Below, in pieces: positions 7,990 through 18,452 of a stretch of 64,000 nt of DNA (positions are counted from its first letter, which is position 1; every line of letters begins with the position of its first letter). The notes under the pieces were generated by a model. That model worked only from the letters and a program-made list of their open reading frames with translations. It did not search any database and was not told the origin of the DNA. The stretch is from the NCBI GenBank assembly GCA_036013055.1, contig DASCQM010000012.1:124001-188000 (forward strand), read 5' to 3'. The DNA is from SHYR01 sp036013055 (lineage in GTDB: Bacteria; Chloroflexota; Dehalococcoidia; UBA2979). A program made the translations under genes and the position numbers.

Positions 7990-8613
7990 ATGGTCGTCCT
8001 CGGCCTCACCGGAGGAATCGCCTCCGGAAAGACAACTGCTGCTGAGACCCTGGTTGAATTCGGCGCACAGGTGATCGACGGCGATCGCCTCGGTCACCGC
8101 GCTTACGAGCCAGATTCGCCCTTCTTCGAGAAGGTCGTGAACGAGTTCGGTCACGAGATCGTCGGCGAAGACGGCACGATCAACCGGCTGGTGCTCGGTG
8201 GCAAGGTCTTCGGCAATCCCGAAGAAATGAAGCGCCTCACCGACATCCTGTGGCCCGAGATTAAGCGCCTCGCCAAGGAAGAGATGGCCGAGTGCAAGAA
8301 GCAGGGCGTCGAGGTGGTCGTATTCGAGGCCGCCGTGCTGATCGAGGCCGACTGGATGGATATCGTCGATGAGGTCTGGGTGCTGTCTGTGAAGCCAGCG
8401 ATCGCGCGCGAACGTCTGATGTCGCGCAACGGGCTGGCCGAAGACGCCGCGCAGTCGCGCATCGACTCGCAGATCACCAACAAGGAGCGTGAAGCACACG
8501 CCGACGTGAAGATCGATAACTCCGCTGACCTCGAGCGCTTCCAGAAGCGCATCAAGACACAGTGGAACAAACTCCAGAAGCGAATTGCTGAGCCAGCTGG
8601 CAGCAAGAAATAA
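7990..8613 (+). CDS. coaE: Dephospho-CoA kinase
   Basis: A 207-residue P-loop kinase that phosphorylates dephospho-CoA in the last step of CoA synthesis. The Walker A segment G-G-I-A-S-G-K-T-T lies at residues 8-16, followed by the D-G-D-R-L-G substrate motif near residue 31 and the L-I-E-A/F-E-A-A-V-L-I-E segment in the middle. Length and motif order fit the family. The C-terminal tail is lysine-rich. CoA supply fits the acyl-CoA-heavy surroundings, but the upstream terminator and its own promoter indicate separate control. The AAA ATPase follows after 12 bases and may be co-transcribed. Confidence 0.93.
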   Translation: MVVLGLTGGIASGKTTAAETLVEFGAQVIDGDRLGHRAYEPDSPFFEKVVNEFGHEIVGEDGTINRLVLGGKVFGNPEEMKRLTDILWPEIKRLAKEEMAECKKQGVEVVVFEAAVLIEADWMDIVDEVWVLSVKPAIARERLMSRNGLAEDAAQSRIDSQITNKEREAHADVKIDNSADLERFQKRIKTQWNKLQKRIAEPAGSKK

Positions 8614-8625
8614 CCGGGGGACGCA

Positions 8626-9528
8626 TTGACCACGACCGAGGAATCGACCATCTCTGAGCAGGCTCAGGTACCGGAAGGTGCCGGGTTCAAGTCCCTGCAG
8701 GTTGAAGAATTTCGAATTACCGAGGAGCCCTACTACCTCCCGATCGCCGATGAGGTTGAGCTGTTCAACACGGCATACGAGCAGCACATGCCGGTGATCC
8801 TGAAGGGCCCGACCGGCTGCGGGAAGACACGCTTCCTTGAGCACATGTCGTGGCGGCTGCACCAGCACCTCAACACGGACAACGAGGAAGGCGTGCCGCT
8901 GATCACCGTCGCCTGCCACGAGGACCTGACGGCGTCCGACCTCGTTGGTCGCTACCTGCTGGAGGGCGACGAGACGCGCTGGATCGATGGTCCGATCACC
9001 CGCGCGGTGAAGGTCGGCGCCATCTGCTACCTCGACGAGATCGTCGAGGCGCGCAAGGACACGACCGTCCTCATCCACCCGCTCACCGACTACCGTCGTC
9101 TGCTGCCGATCGATAAGCGAGGCGAACTGCTCGAGGCCGCCGATGGCTTCCAGCTCGTGATGTCCTACAACCCCGGCTACCAGTCGGCGTTGAAGGACCT
9201 CAAGCACTCCACGCGTCAGCGCTTCATGGCGATCGAGTTCGACTACCCGGGCCGCGATTCGGAAGCAAAGATCATCGCCATGGAGGCCGGTTGTAGCGCG
9301 GAAGACGCACAGGAGCTGGCGAAGCTCGCCGAGAAGGTGCGCAACCTCAAGGAGCACGGCCTCGCCGAGGGCGTCTCCACTCGGCTGCTGATCTACGCCG
9401 GCCGCCTGATCGCGAACGGCATCAAGCCGCGTCGCGCCTGCCAGACGTCGATCGTCTGGGCGCTGACCGACGACGAAGAGGTGCAGAACTCCATCGAGGA
9501 GGTCGTGACCTCCATCTTCGAGGAGTAG
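8626..9528 (+). CDS. MoxR-type AAA+ ATPase of the CbbQ/NirQ/NorQ group
   Basis: A 300-residue AAA+ ATPase starting at a TTG preceded by GGGGGACG. Walker A is G-P-T-G-C-G-K-T-R (residues 61-69), Walker B is I-C-Y-L-D-E-I near residue 130, and sensor residues lie in V-M-S-Y-N-P-G-Y. The C-terminal domain matches the CbbQ/NirQ family. These ATPases work as hexamers with a von Willebrand partner to remodel or activate metalloenzymes such as nitric oxide reductase or Rubisco. The partner gene follows 12 bases downstream. No obvious client enzyme is adjacent, so the target is unknown. Confidence 0.88.
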   Translation: MTTTEESTISEQAQVPEGAGFKSLQVEEFRITEEPYYLPIADEVELFNTAYEQHMPVILKGPTGCGKTRFLEHMSWRLHQHLNTDNEEGVPLITVACHEDLTASDLVGRYLLEGDETRWIDGPITRAVKVGAICYLDEIVEARKDTTVLIHPLTDYRRLLPIDKRGELLEAADGFQLVMSYNPGYQSALKDLKHSTRQRFMAIEFDYPGRDSEAKIIAMEAGCSAEDAQELAKLAEKVRNLKEHGLAEGVSTRLLIYAGRLIANGIKPRRACQTSIVWALTDDEEVQNSIEEVVTSIFEE

Positions 9529-9540
9529 GCGACCCCCCGC

Positions 9541-12500
9541 GTGACCACCGCTGCAGAACTCGTCGAGCGACATAGCGCAGAGCTGAGAGGCTTCGGCGCG
9601 TCGCTGCCTGACGACTTTGCGGCAGCAGCCGCAGAGCTCGAGAGCCAGCTCAGCGAGGAAGACCTCTCGCGCTGGGCGACCACCGGCATCGCGCTCGCCA
9701 ATCATTCGCTGCGGTCGTGGGAGGCCGCCGCTGAGTACTTCCGCGCCAGCCCCGTTGTGCTGGGCGACCTCACGTTCGACCAGCTCATGGAGTGGACGCA
9801 GACCGCGACCGGGCTCGCGGACGAGTCATCGGTCGTCGCCGCCGCGTTCCTCAAGGCGACGCCGGATGCGCTCGACCAGATCCCGCCAGAGTCGCTTGAT
9901 ACATGGGCTGGCCAGGGCGAGAGCCTCTGCCGCGGCAACTGGAAGTCGATCGCGCTCGCAGCGCTCTACTTCGGCACGAGCCCGCAGCTACTCGACTCGC
10001 TTGACCTCGAACAACTCGAACAGCTCGTCGGCGTCGTCGATGCGCTGACCGAGCGCTCGTACGAGCTGGCGACGACCTGCCTTGAGGGCGCGCCGCCGAT
10101 CTTCGATGAACTTGCCGCAGCCGACCGTGAGCCCTTCCTCCGCTTTGCGCGCGCCGTGACGCGGGCATCGTGGGCGGATACGCGGCTCTACTTCGAGCGC
10201 GGTCCGGCGCTGCTCAGCCAGATCGGCGAGAGCGAGCGAGGCGACTTCCTGGAGCTGGCCGCCGGCGTTACGACGCAGGTCGGACGGCAGGGCTTCCCGC
10301 TCTTCTCGGACGCCGCAGCGGCGCTCGGCGAGGTCGAGTCGGAGGATCACTCGGAGATGCTCGGCTTCGCGCAGAAGCTCGCCGCCAGCAGCCCGATCGC
10401 CGCGATGGAATACCTGAAGTCCGCGCCCTTCGTGCGCAGCCGGCTGACGCCGACGCAGATGGAGGCGTGGGCAGACGCTGGTGCAGGCGTGCTCTTCGAC
10501 GATGCCAACGCCGAGGGCGCCGAAGCCTTCTTCCGCCTCGAGTCGACCCGTGCCGAGGAAATGCTGGCCGCACTCTCGGCGCGCATCGAATTGCAGCGCG
10601 TGAGCGGCACCTTGCGCCTCTACTCGAAGGCCCTGACGGGCATCGATGTCTCAGTCCGCTCGACCGAGGATCTCGTGGAATCTGGCATCGGCTGGGTCAG
10701 CGAGGCCACGGCAACGACCGAGGGCACGTCGATCTACCTGCCGCCGTTCGTGAGCACCTTCGAGGACCGCGACGAGAACTTCATGATTTACAAGGTGTTC
10801 GCGACCCACCAGGCCGGCCGCCTCGAGTTTGGCTCGTTCGACTTCGCGTTCGGCGTCGACGGCGCGCACCTGACGTCGAGCGTCGAGGGGCGCGAGCAGG
10901 CGGCGGCTGACGGCGATGACGAATCCACGCCGGTCACGCCGATGGAGCGCTACTTCGACCTCTTCGAGGATCGCACGCTGATCGCCGGGCTCTTCACGAT
11001 CATCGAGGACACGCGCGTCGATGCCTACATCTCGCGCGAGTACGGCGGCATCCGCGCCGCGCTGCGCCGCCTGCAGGCATACGAGGCTGGCCGCCGACCG
11101 GACGTCCGCGAGATGGGACTGCGCCAGGCGTTCGTCGAAAACCTCTTGCGCGGCTCGCTGAATCGCCCGGAGGCGATCCTCTGGCCGGCGCCACTGCAGA
11201 AGCTGATGGGCGAGGGCCTCGCGGCGCTCAAGGTCGTCGAGCAGAAGGGCGCGAGCGTCCAGGACTCGGCCGAGGTCGCAGCCGCCCTCTACGAACTGAC
11301 GGAGCGTATCCCGAACATCTTGCAGGCACTGCCGGAGGAGGACTGGGAGGCGCTCGGCGAAGAGATGCTCTCGATCAGCGCCGACATGCCCGGTGGCGAC
11401 GGCGCGGGTGACCTGCCGCCGTCCAGCGAGGAAGTCGCCTTCGAGACCCCGCCGCAGCCCGACTTCCGTGGCGACTTCAAGCCGGAGCTTGTGCAGCTGC
11501 TGATGAAGCTGAAGCTGCAACAGGGCGACTCGGACGGCACGCTCTCGCCGATCACCGAGGAGCAGCTCAAGGAGATGCTGGAGAAGTCCGTTGAGATCAC
11601 GATCTCGGAGTGGGCCGAGGGTGATCTCTCATCGTCGCTCGGGCTCTTCCTCTCGGACCTCGACAAGGACATGGCGACGCCCGCCGGTGAGGGCGACGAA
11701 ATGCAGAAGGGCGACCGGCCCGGCGGCGGCGAAGAGGGCGAGCCCGAGGAGGACATGCCGGTCGAGGTCGAGTGGTCGTACTACGACGAGTGGGACTTCC
11801 GCGCTTCCGACTACCGCCCGCGCTGGACCCGCGTCGGTGAGCGACCGGCCGAGGAAGGCGAGCTCGACTACTACGAGGACACGCTGAAGCGTCACCACGG
11901 CCTCGTCATGGAGACGCGGCGGCAATTCGAGCTGCTGCGCCCGGAGGCGTTCCGCAAGATCAAGCGTCTCGAGGACGGCGAGGAGATCGACCTCGACCGC
12001 GCGATGGAGTTCCTCGTCGACAAGAAGGCCGGCGTCGGACCGCTGGCGCAGATCTACTGGCGTCGCAACAAGTTGGAGCGCGACGTCGCTGTGGCGTTCC
12101 TGCTCGACATGTCCGCGTCCACCGACGAGGAGATCGAGAAGCAGCGCCCGAAGTACGACGAAGAAGGCGAAGACGAGTTCGATGACGATCCCCGCAAGTA
12201 CTTCCAGTGGCTCGCCCAGCGCCGTGCGAAGCAGGCGGTCGAGCCGCCGAAGCGCATCATCGACCTCGAGAAGGAATCGACGGTCCTGATCGTCGAGGCG
12301 CTCGAGGCGATCGGCGACTCTTACGGCATCTACGGCTTCTCCGGCTACGGTCGCGAGAACGTGGAGTACTACGCCGTGAAGGACCTCGATGAGCCGTTCA
12401 GCGACATCATCCGCAAGCGCGTCGACAAGATTGAGCCGATTCGCTCGACCCGCATGGGCCCGGCGATCCGCCACACGATCCACAAGCTCGACGAGTACGA

Positions 12501-12780
12501 CGCGAAGGTGAAGATCCTGATCCTCGTCTCCGACGGGCGGCCTCAGGACCACGGCTACGGCCGCGACCGCACCGAGAAGGAATACGCCGTCCACGACACG
12601 CGACAGGCGCTGCTGGAAGCGAAGCGCGTTGGCGTGACGCCGTTCCTGATCACCGTCGACAAGGAAGGCCACGACTACCTCGGCGAGATGTGCGAGGACA
12701 TCGGCTACGAGGTCGTCGCAGACATCGAGTCGCTGCCCCGCCGCCTGCCGTCGCTCTACCGCGCGCTCGCGACCGACTAG
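9541..12780 (+). CDS. Giant VWA-domain protein (NorD/CbbO-like) with N-terminal helical repeats
   Basis: A 1079-residue partner of the preceding AAA ATPase, starting at GTG. The first ~350 residues contain about eight degenerate repeats of roughly 37 residues with the pattern L-x-x-W-x-x-x-G followed by A-A-x-Y-F-x-x-S-P-x-x-L, resembling stacked helical hairpins. A middle region matches NorD/CbbO-type proteins, with an acidic, low-complexity stretch near residues 715-740. The C-terminal von Willebrand A domain has a complete MIDAS motif D-M-S-A-S (Asp856, Ser858, Ser860), with V-S-D-G-R-P further on. In known pairs the VWA protein links the AAA ring to its client. The repeat region is longer than I expect for NorD. 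Confidence 0.85.
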   Translation: MTTAAELVERHSAELRGFGASLPDDFAAAAAELESQLSEEDLSRWATTGIALANHSLRSWEAAAEYFRASPVVLGDLTFDQLMEWTQTATGLADESSVVAAAFLKATPDALDQIPPESLDTWAGQGESLCRGNWKSIALAALYFGTSPQLLDSLDLEQLEQLVGVVDALTERSYELATTCLEGAPPIFDELAAADREPFLRFARAVTRASWADTRLYFERGPALLSQIGESERGDFLELAAGVTTQVGRQGFPLFSDAAAALGEVESEDHSEMLGFAQKLAASSPIAAMEYLKSAPFVRSRLTPTQMEAWADAGAGVLFDDANAEGAEAFFRLESTRAEEMLAALSARIELQRVSGTLRLYSKALTGIDVSVRSTEDLVESGIGWVSEATATTEGTSIYLPPFVSTFEDRDENFMIYKVFATHQAGRLEFGSFDFAFGVDGAHLTSSVEGREQAAADGDDESTPVTPMERYFDLFEDRTLIAGLFTIIEDTRVDAYISREYGGIRAALRRLQAYEAGRRPDVREMGLRQAFVENLLRGSLNRPEAILWPAPLQKLMGEGLAALKVVEQKGASVQDSAEVAAALYELTERIPNILQALPEEDWEALGEEMLSISADMPGGDGAGDLPPSSEEVAFETPPQPDFRGDFKPELVQLLMKLKLQQGDSDGTLSPITEEQLKEMLEKSVEITISEWAEGDLSSSLGLFLSDLDKDMATPAGEGDEMQKGDRPGGGEEGEPEEDMPVEVEWSYYDEWDFRASDYRPRWTRVGERPAEEGELDYYEDTLKRHHGLVMETRRQFELLRPEAFRKIKRLEDGEEIDLDRAMEFLVDKKAGVGPLAQIYWRRNKLERDVAVAFLLDMSASTDEEIEKQRPKYDEEGEDEFDDDPRKYFQWLAQRRAKQAVEPPKRIIDLEKESTVLIVEALEAIGDSYGIYGFSGYGRENVEYYAVKDLDEPFSDIIRKRVDKIEPIRSTRMGPAIRHTIHKLDEYDAKVKILILVSDGRPQDHGYGRDRTEKEYAVHDTRQALLEAKRVGVTPFLITVDKEGHDYLGEMCEDIGYEVVADIESLPRRLPSLYRALATD

Positions 12781-12789
12781 GCAGCACCG

Positions 12790-13167
12790 ATGGACGCCGA
12801 GGCACAGCAAGCGCTGCTCAAGGCGCTACAGGACGATCGCCTGATCGATATCACGACGACCGGTCGCAAGAGTGGCGAGCCTCATCGCATCGAGATCGGC
12901 TTTCACTTCGTCGATGGGCACGTCTACATCACCGGTCGGCCCGGCCTCCGCGGCTGGTACGCGAACCTGCTGGCGAATCCCGACTTCACGTTCCACGTGA
13001 AGGAGAGCCACGAGACCGACGTGGGGGCGTACGCGACCGCCGTGACCGATCGTGAACGCCGCCGCGAAATCTTCGAGCCGATCGTCGCGAGCATCGCCCG
13101 CGACGTGGGCGACATCCACGACTGGGTCGCGCGCAGCCCGCTCGTCGAGGTCGCGTTCACCGACTGA
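12790..13167 (+). CDS. Deazaflavin (F420)-type nitroreductase family protein, DUF385-like
   Basis: A 125-residue split-barrel protein. The segment T-T-G-R-K-S-G-E-P-H-R-I with the following G-x-V-Y-I-T-G-R-P-G-L-R-G-W-Y-A-N-L-L-A-N-P pattern is the hallmark of the deazaflavin-dependent nitroreductase group (Ddn-like). These bind F420 or flavin and reduce varied small molecules. It begins nine bases after the VWA gene, so it may be the third gene of that operon. Whether this organism makes F420 cannot be told from the window; haem or FMN binding is an alternative in this fold. Confidence 0.8.
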   Translation: MDAEAQQALLKALQDDRLIDITTTGRKSGEPHRIEIGFHFVDGHVYITGRPGLRGWYANLLANPDFTFHVKESHETDVGAYATAVTDRERRREIFEPIVASIARDVGDIHDWVARSPLVEVAFTD

Positions 13168-13208
13168 GGCCGCTGCCTCCTCCGAGCATATCGCCCGGGC
13201 GCTCGCCG

Positions 13209-14195
13209 CTACTCCCGCATCCGATACACAAGCACGCCCGCGTCGTCGGCCGCGCACGTCGCTGCTCCCGACACGAGCAGACCATCGAGGTGGCCGATCA
13301 CCTCGGTCATCGCCTGTGCGATGCGCGTCTCGGGCAGCCGTCGGAAGAGCCGGCGCGCGATCCCGTGCGCGCAGTCCGGCTGCTCCGCCAGCAGCGCACG
13401 TACGCGCCCGCCCCGCCGCTCGTTGTGGCGCTGGAAGCGCGTGAATAGCCGCTCAGGCTCCGCTACTGGCTCACCGTGGCCCGGTAGCACTCGATGCACG
13501 GGCAGGGCGCTCAGGCGGCCCACAGAGTCGATGAAGGCCGGCAGCGAGGGCCACCGTGCCCCTTGCGGCCCCGCGAGGAAGTGCAACCCCGCCGTCGGGA
13601 TCGTCTCCGGCAGCAGCGTGTCGCCCGAGTAGAGGTCGCCGCTCTGATCGACGAAGGCGACCAGGTTGCCGGGCGTGTGACCGGGGGCGGCGATCACGCG
13701 TAGCTCACTGCCGCCCTCCTCGCCGTTCTGAAGCGCAAACATCTCACCATCGATCACCGGCTCGACTGTGTCCGGCGGCAGCGCGGTCCACAGCAGCTCC
13801 GGCCGGCCGGCGGTTGCGGCACGTGTCGAACGCACCGCGTCGAGCACCGACGACGGGGCGCCGTGGCGCAGCAGCTCGTCGCGTCGAGCGTTGCGACTGG
13901 CCTCACCGCGCGGCCCCTCGCCGGCGAGTACCGCCACGTCGGCAGCTCCGACGAGGATGCGCGCGCCCGCCGCAGCCCAGCGATGCGCGAGCCCGGCGTG
14001 ATCGATATGGCCGTGCGTGATCAGCACCGCGCGCACGTCGGACGGCGTGAAACCGTGCGCGGCGGCCTGCGCCTGCGCGTCGTCCCACGCACCGTCGAAG
14101 TCGGGGCCGGCGTCAACGAGCAGCACGCCGCCCTCGGCGAGCCGCAGCGCGTAGATCGCGTTATCGCCGAGCCGGATCGTCGCTGGTTCGTTCAT
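13209..14195 (-). CDS. Metallo-beta-lactamase fold hydrolase
   Basis: A 328-residue MBL-fold enzyme. The zinc motif H-G-H-I-D-H-A-G (H-x-H-x-D-H) lies near residues 60-67; a downstream A-P-G-H-T-P-G-N-L-V motif supplies a further ligand, then S-G-D-T-L-L and V-L-P-G-H-G-E-P. The C-terminal ~70 residues look like the winged-helix extension found in lactonase/LACTB2-like members. It probably hydrolyses an ester or thioester; the substrate is not readable. It is convergent with the preceding gene (41-base gap) and 50 bases downstream of cinA on the same strand. Confidence 0.87.
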   Translation of the reverse strand: MNEPATIRLGDNAIYALRLAEGGVLLVDAGPDFDGAWDDAQAQAAAHGFTPSDVRAVLITHGHIDHAGLAHRWAAAGARILVGAADVAVLAGEGPRGEASRNARRDELLRHGAPSSVLDAVRSTRAATAGRPELLWTALPPDTVEPVIDGEMFALQNGEEGGSELRVIAAPGHTPGNLVAFVDQSGDLYSGDTLLPETIPTAGLHFLAGPQGARWPSLPAFIDSVGRLSALPVHRVLPGHGEPVAEPERLFTRFQRHNERRGGRVRALLAEQPDCAHGIARRLFRRLPETRIAQAMTEVIGHLDGLLVSGAATCAADDAGVLVYRMRE

Positions 14196-14245
14196 GCCGC
14201 GAGGCTAGGTGCTTCGCACCCTCGATGCCAGCCGTCGAGCGGACG

Positions 14246-15478
14246 TCAGTCGGCAGGCGCCATCAAGTGCGTGCGTAGCAGCGAGAGCGCGGCCAGCACC
14301 GCCCGGCGCTTGGCGGCGATGCGGCCCTGGTAGTAGCGCGAGGCCGAGTATTCGATGCCGTCGCCGTAGTCGAGCGCGATGTGCATCGTCCCCGGCGGCT
14401 GGCCCTCGAGCTCTTCGCCATCGACGATGCCCGTGACGCCGATCCCGATGTCCGCGCCCAGCTCGACGCGCGCGACCTTCGCCATCGCCTCGGCGGTCTG
14501 CTGCGAGATCATGCCGTGTGTCGTCGGCACATCCGCCGGGACGCCGAGCCCGATCATCGCGCGGTCCGTGGAGGCGATCAGGCTGCCGGCGAAATAGTCC
14601 GAGGCACCGACGAAGTCGGTGATCGCGTTCGCGATCGAGCCGCCGGTCGCGGCCTCCATTAGCGCCAACGTGAGGCCCTTGTCCACCAGCATCTTGCCGA
14701 TCGCGCTCGCCAGCGTGTCTTCGTCCTGCCCCCAGATGTTGCCGCCCAGGATCTGGCGCGCCTCCACCTCGACGGGCTCGATCAGCGCCTCCGCCTCCTT
14801 GCGCGTCGGGGCCTTGGCGCTGATGCGCGCGTGTACGCCGTCCGCGCGGTGGTAGACACCCACGGAGGGGTTCGCGCTGCTCAGGATCGGCGAGAGCATC
14901 TCGTCGAGGGTCGACTCGCCGAGCCCGGTCGTCTTCAGCGTGCGCGAGACCAGCACCGATTCCGCGCGCTGCTCCAGCTCCGGGGCGATCTCGTGCTCCC
15001 ACATTCGCGTCATCTCGGCGGGCGGGCCGGGCATCACCGCCATCACCTTGCCGTCGCGCTCCACCCACCAGCCGGGGGCGGTGCCGCGAGGGTTCGAGAC
15101 CGCGCGCGCCGACGGGATCAGCGTCGCCTGCTTGATGTTGCGTTCCGGCATCTTGCGACCGCCGCGCTCCATGCGTTCGCGCAGGATCGCCTCCTGCTCG
15201 GCGTCGACGGTCGGCTCCTCGCCGACGACGGCCGCGACCGTCTCGCGGGTGATGTCGTCCTCGGTTGGGCCGAGCCCGCCGGTGAGGAAGGTGATGTCGG
15301 AGCGATCCCAGGCGCGCTCGAAGATCTCGCGCATGCGGGCCGGGTTGTCGCCGGTCTGGCTGACGTGCAGCAGGTCGATGCCGTACTGCGGCAGTTGCCC
15401 GGCGATGAACGCCGCGTTGGTGTCCGTGATCTCACCGAGCATGATTTCGGTGCCGATCGAGATGATTTCTGCGCGCAT
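14246..15478 (-). CDS. cinA: CinA family protein: nicotinamide-nucleotide amidohydrolase with N-terminal MoCF domain
   Basis: A 410-residue two-domain protein of standard CinA length. The N-terminal domain opens with A-E-I-I-S-I-G-T-E-I-M-L-G-E-I-T-D-T-N and has F-L-T-G-G-L-G-P-T-E-D-D, both classical for the MoCF/COG1058 ADP-ribose pyrophosphatase domain. The C-terminal domain (about 255 to the end) has A-L-M-E-A-A-T-G-G-S-I-A, then F-V-G-A-S-D-Y-F-A-G-S, and G-I-T/V-G-I-V-D-G, typical of the NMN deamidase domain. The second domain recycles NMN in the pyridine nucleotide cycle. A GAGGGG lies upstream of the start on the minus strand. Confidence 0.93.
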   Translation of the reverse strand: MRAEIISIGTEIMLGEITDTNAAFIAGQLPQYGIDLLHVSQTGDNPARMREIFERAWDRSDITFLTGGLGPTEDDITRETVAAVVGEEPTVDAEQEAILRERMERGGRKMPERNIKQATLIPSARAVSNPRGTAPGWWVERDGKVMAVMPGPPAEMTRMWEHEIAPELEQRAESVLVSRTLKTTGLGESTLDEMLSPILSSANPSVGVYHRADGVHARISAKAPTRKEAEALIEPVEVEARQILGGNIWGQDEDTLASAIGKMLVDKGLTLALMEAATGGSIANAITDFVGASDYFAGSLIASTDRAMIGLGVPADVPTTHGMISQQTAEAMAKVARVELGADIGIGVTGIVDGEELEGQPPGTMHIALDYGDGIEYSASRYYQGRIAAKRRAVLAALSLLRTHLMAPAD

Positions 15479-15615
15479 TGGAACCCCTCCGGTCTGGTGA
15501 CCGGCGAAGAATAGCAGGTGCTTGCGAGGGATCCGGGCTTTCGCGTGCTCGCGACGCTACTTCGACCGCGGGTACGGGTGGATCCACGTCGCTGCGCGCT
15601 TGCTGTCGGCGAGGA

Positions 15616-16080
15616 CTAGCGGCCCTTCGCGAATGCATCCGCCGCACCACGGACGCGCGCGAGGTGCGAGTGCGCGAGATCGGAGAACGAGGTGACCTCG
15701 TGCCCGACGAGTGTGAGCGGTCGTTCCAGCGCGTCGCGATGTTCGGTCAGCGCAAGCGTCACGCGCTCGCCGTCGGCCGCCAGGCGCTCTCGCAGTACCT
15801 TGAGCCGCACGTTCTGCACGCTGTGCATCGCCTCGGCGAAGAGGCGGCGCACGTCGAGCCCGTCGCTGGGCCACGAGCGTCCGCGCGTCAGTTCGCGTGC
15901 GACGTGAATCAACTGAGCATCGGCGGCGGTCACCGACGAGAGCTCGTGCTTCAGCGTCCAGCCGGCGCGGTCGGTGTTTCGATAGATGCGCGACTCGGAA
16001 ATTGAACCGGCCTGCTCCAGCAGCGCGGTGCGCGCGGCGCTCGCCTGCTCGATCAGTTGCTCTGCGTTGAGATCCGGCAT
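15616..16080 (-). CDS. DinB/YfiT-like putative metal-binding protein
   Basis: About 154 residues from the ATG at 16080; a reading 12 residues longer is possible but opens on a Pro-rich segment. The order of helices and the W-T-L-K-H-E-L-S-S-V-T-A-A-D motif after residue 40, plus a late S-H-L-A-R-V segment, resemble the DinB four-helix bundle in which three histidines bind a metal. His is present in K-H-E-L and in S-H-L. Members often act as thiol transferases or have unknown roles. It lies divergently from the MoxR gene (119-base gap). Confidence 0.7.
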   Translation of the reverse strand: MPDLNAEQLIEQASAARTALLEQAGSISESRIYRNTDRAGWTLKHELSSVTAADAQLIHVARELTRGRSWPSDGLDVRRLFAEAMHSVQNVRLKVLRERLAADGERVTLALTEHRDALERPLTLVGHEVTSFSDLAHSHLARVRGAADAFAKGR

Positions 16081-16199
16081 GGCGCCAACCGTAGCGACGC
16101 GGGGAAGGGGGCGCAACGGGCGTAATCAGTGACAGATGAGCGTGCGGACTCTCTGGTATCCTGCGGCGACGCTACGAATCGACTCGTCAGGGGGAATCA

Positions 16200-17186
<987 letters not shown>

Positions 17187-17195
17187 GCCGGGCCC

Positions 17196-18452
17196 ATGCG
17201 GGCGATCCTCGGTGACCTCTGGGTATCCGTCTCGGTGCTGCTCGTCTACCTCGGGGTGCTCTCCGACTCCACGATCCTGCTCGCCCTCGGCGTGCTCGTC
17301 TTCGGCGCGGGCGGCCTCTCCCGGCTCTGGGCGCGGGTCTCGCTGGAGGAGGTCTACTACCGCCGCGAACTCTCGGAGACGCGCGCCTTCGTCGGTGAGA
17401 CGATCGAGCTGGACGTGCATCTCGCGAATCGCAAGTTCGTGCCCGTGCCGTGGGTCGAGGTGCGTGAGCTGATCCCGCAGGAGACGCACGTCGTCGGCGG
17501 CGAGACGCGAGCGTCGGGACTGCCGCGCACCACCGCGCTGCTCCGCAACACTGCGCTGCACCGCTACGAGCAGTTGAAGTGGCCGCTGCGGCTGCTCACG
17601 ACGAAGCGCGGCTACTTCCGCATCGGGCCCACGAAGCTGCGCTCGGGCGACCTCTTCGGCTTCTTCAAGAGTGAGCAAGATGTCCCGGCGCGCGACGCGA
17701 TCACCGTCTATCCGAAGACCTATCCGCTCCCGGACCTCGGACTGTTGAGCGCCCGGCCGTTCGGCGATCACGCCGGCGGGAAGCCGATCTTCGAGGACCC
17801 GCTACGCGTGATCGGTGTGCGCGACTATGCGCCCGGCGACCCGCTCAAGCGCGTCGACTGGAAGGCCACGGCGCGGCTCGGTCGCTTGCAGTCGCGCCTC
17901 TACCAGCCGTCGCGGGAGCAGGCCGTCGTCGTCGGGCTGAACATCACGACGATGAAGCACACGTGGGAAGGCTTCGACCCCGTGCTGCTGGAACGTAGCG
18001 TCTCCGTCGCGGCATCGATCGCGCGTGGCGTCTTCGATGAAGGCTCGGCCGTTGGGCTGATCGCGAATGGGTCGTTCCCGGACGCGGACCGCCCGCTGCG
18101 CATCGGCGCGAGCCGTCGCCCCGACCAGCTCTCCGACATCCTTGAGATGCTCGCGATGGTGCAGCCGATGATCCCGTCGCGGCTCGCCGACGAACTGGAG
18201 AGCCACGAGCACACGTTGCCCGCCGGCGCGACGATCGTCGTCGTTGCCGCGCTGATGCCGGACGACCTCGCCGCCACGCTCGTGCGGCTGCGCTCGGAGG
18301 GCTATGCCGTCTACGTGGTCAAGACCTCCGACGACGAGTGGGAGTTCGATCTCGCCCCGCTGCCCGTGATCGATGTCGCTGCGGCGATGGAGGCGCTGGA
18401 GAGCGACGAGGCTGACCTGCCCTCGCCGATACTCGAGGGGGTCGGCAGATGA
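17196..18452 (+). CDS. DUF58 (VWA-like) domain protein
   Basis: A 418-residue protein with two N-terminal membrane segments (residues ~5-45), then the DUF58 core. The signature V-R-D-Y-A-P-G-D-P-L-K-R-V-D-W-K-A-T-A-R begins near residue 208. The domain after it has a von Willebrand-like fold in the family. It is the usual partner of MoxR and overlaps the next gene by ATGA (18449-18452), which indicates translational coupling. The classical MIDAS sequence is not obvious, as is common in DUF58. Confidence 0.9.
   Translation: MRAILGDLWVSVSVLLVYLGVLSDSTILLALGVLVFGAGGLSRLWARVSLEEVYYRRELSETRAFVGETIELDVHLANRKFVPVPWVEVRELIPQETHVVGGETRASGLPRTTALLRNTALHRYEQLKWPLRLLTTKRGYFRIGPTKLRSGDLFGFFKSEQDVPARDAITVYPKTYPLPDLGLLSARPFGDHAGGKPIFEDPLRVIGVRDYAPGDPLKRVDWKATARLGRLQSRLYQPSREQAVVVGLNITTMKHTWEGFDPVLLERSVSVAASIARGVFDEGSAVGLIANGSFPDADRPLRIGASRRPDQLSDILEMLAMVQPMIPSRLADELESHEHTLPAGATIVVVAALMPDDLAATLVRLRSEGYAVYVVKTSDDEWEFDLAPLPVIDVAAAMEALESDEADLPSPILEGVGR

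Noticed and set aside
7321..9705. Very long minus-strand open frame opposite etfA, coaE and the AAA gene
   Set aside because: It mirrors strongly biased plus-strand genes with clear family motifs; such antisense frames are common in high-GC DNA.
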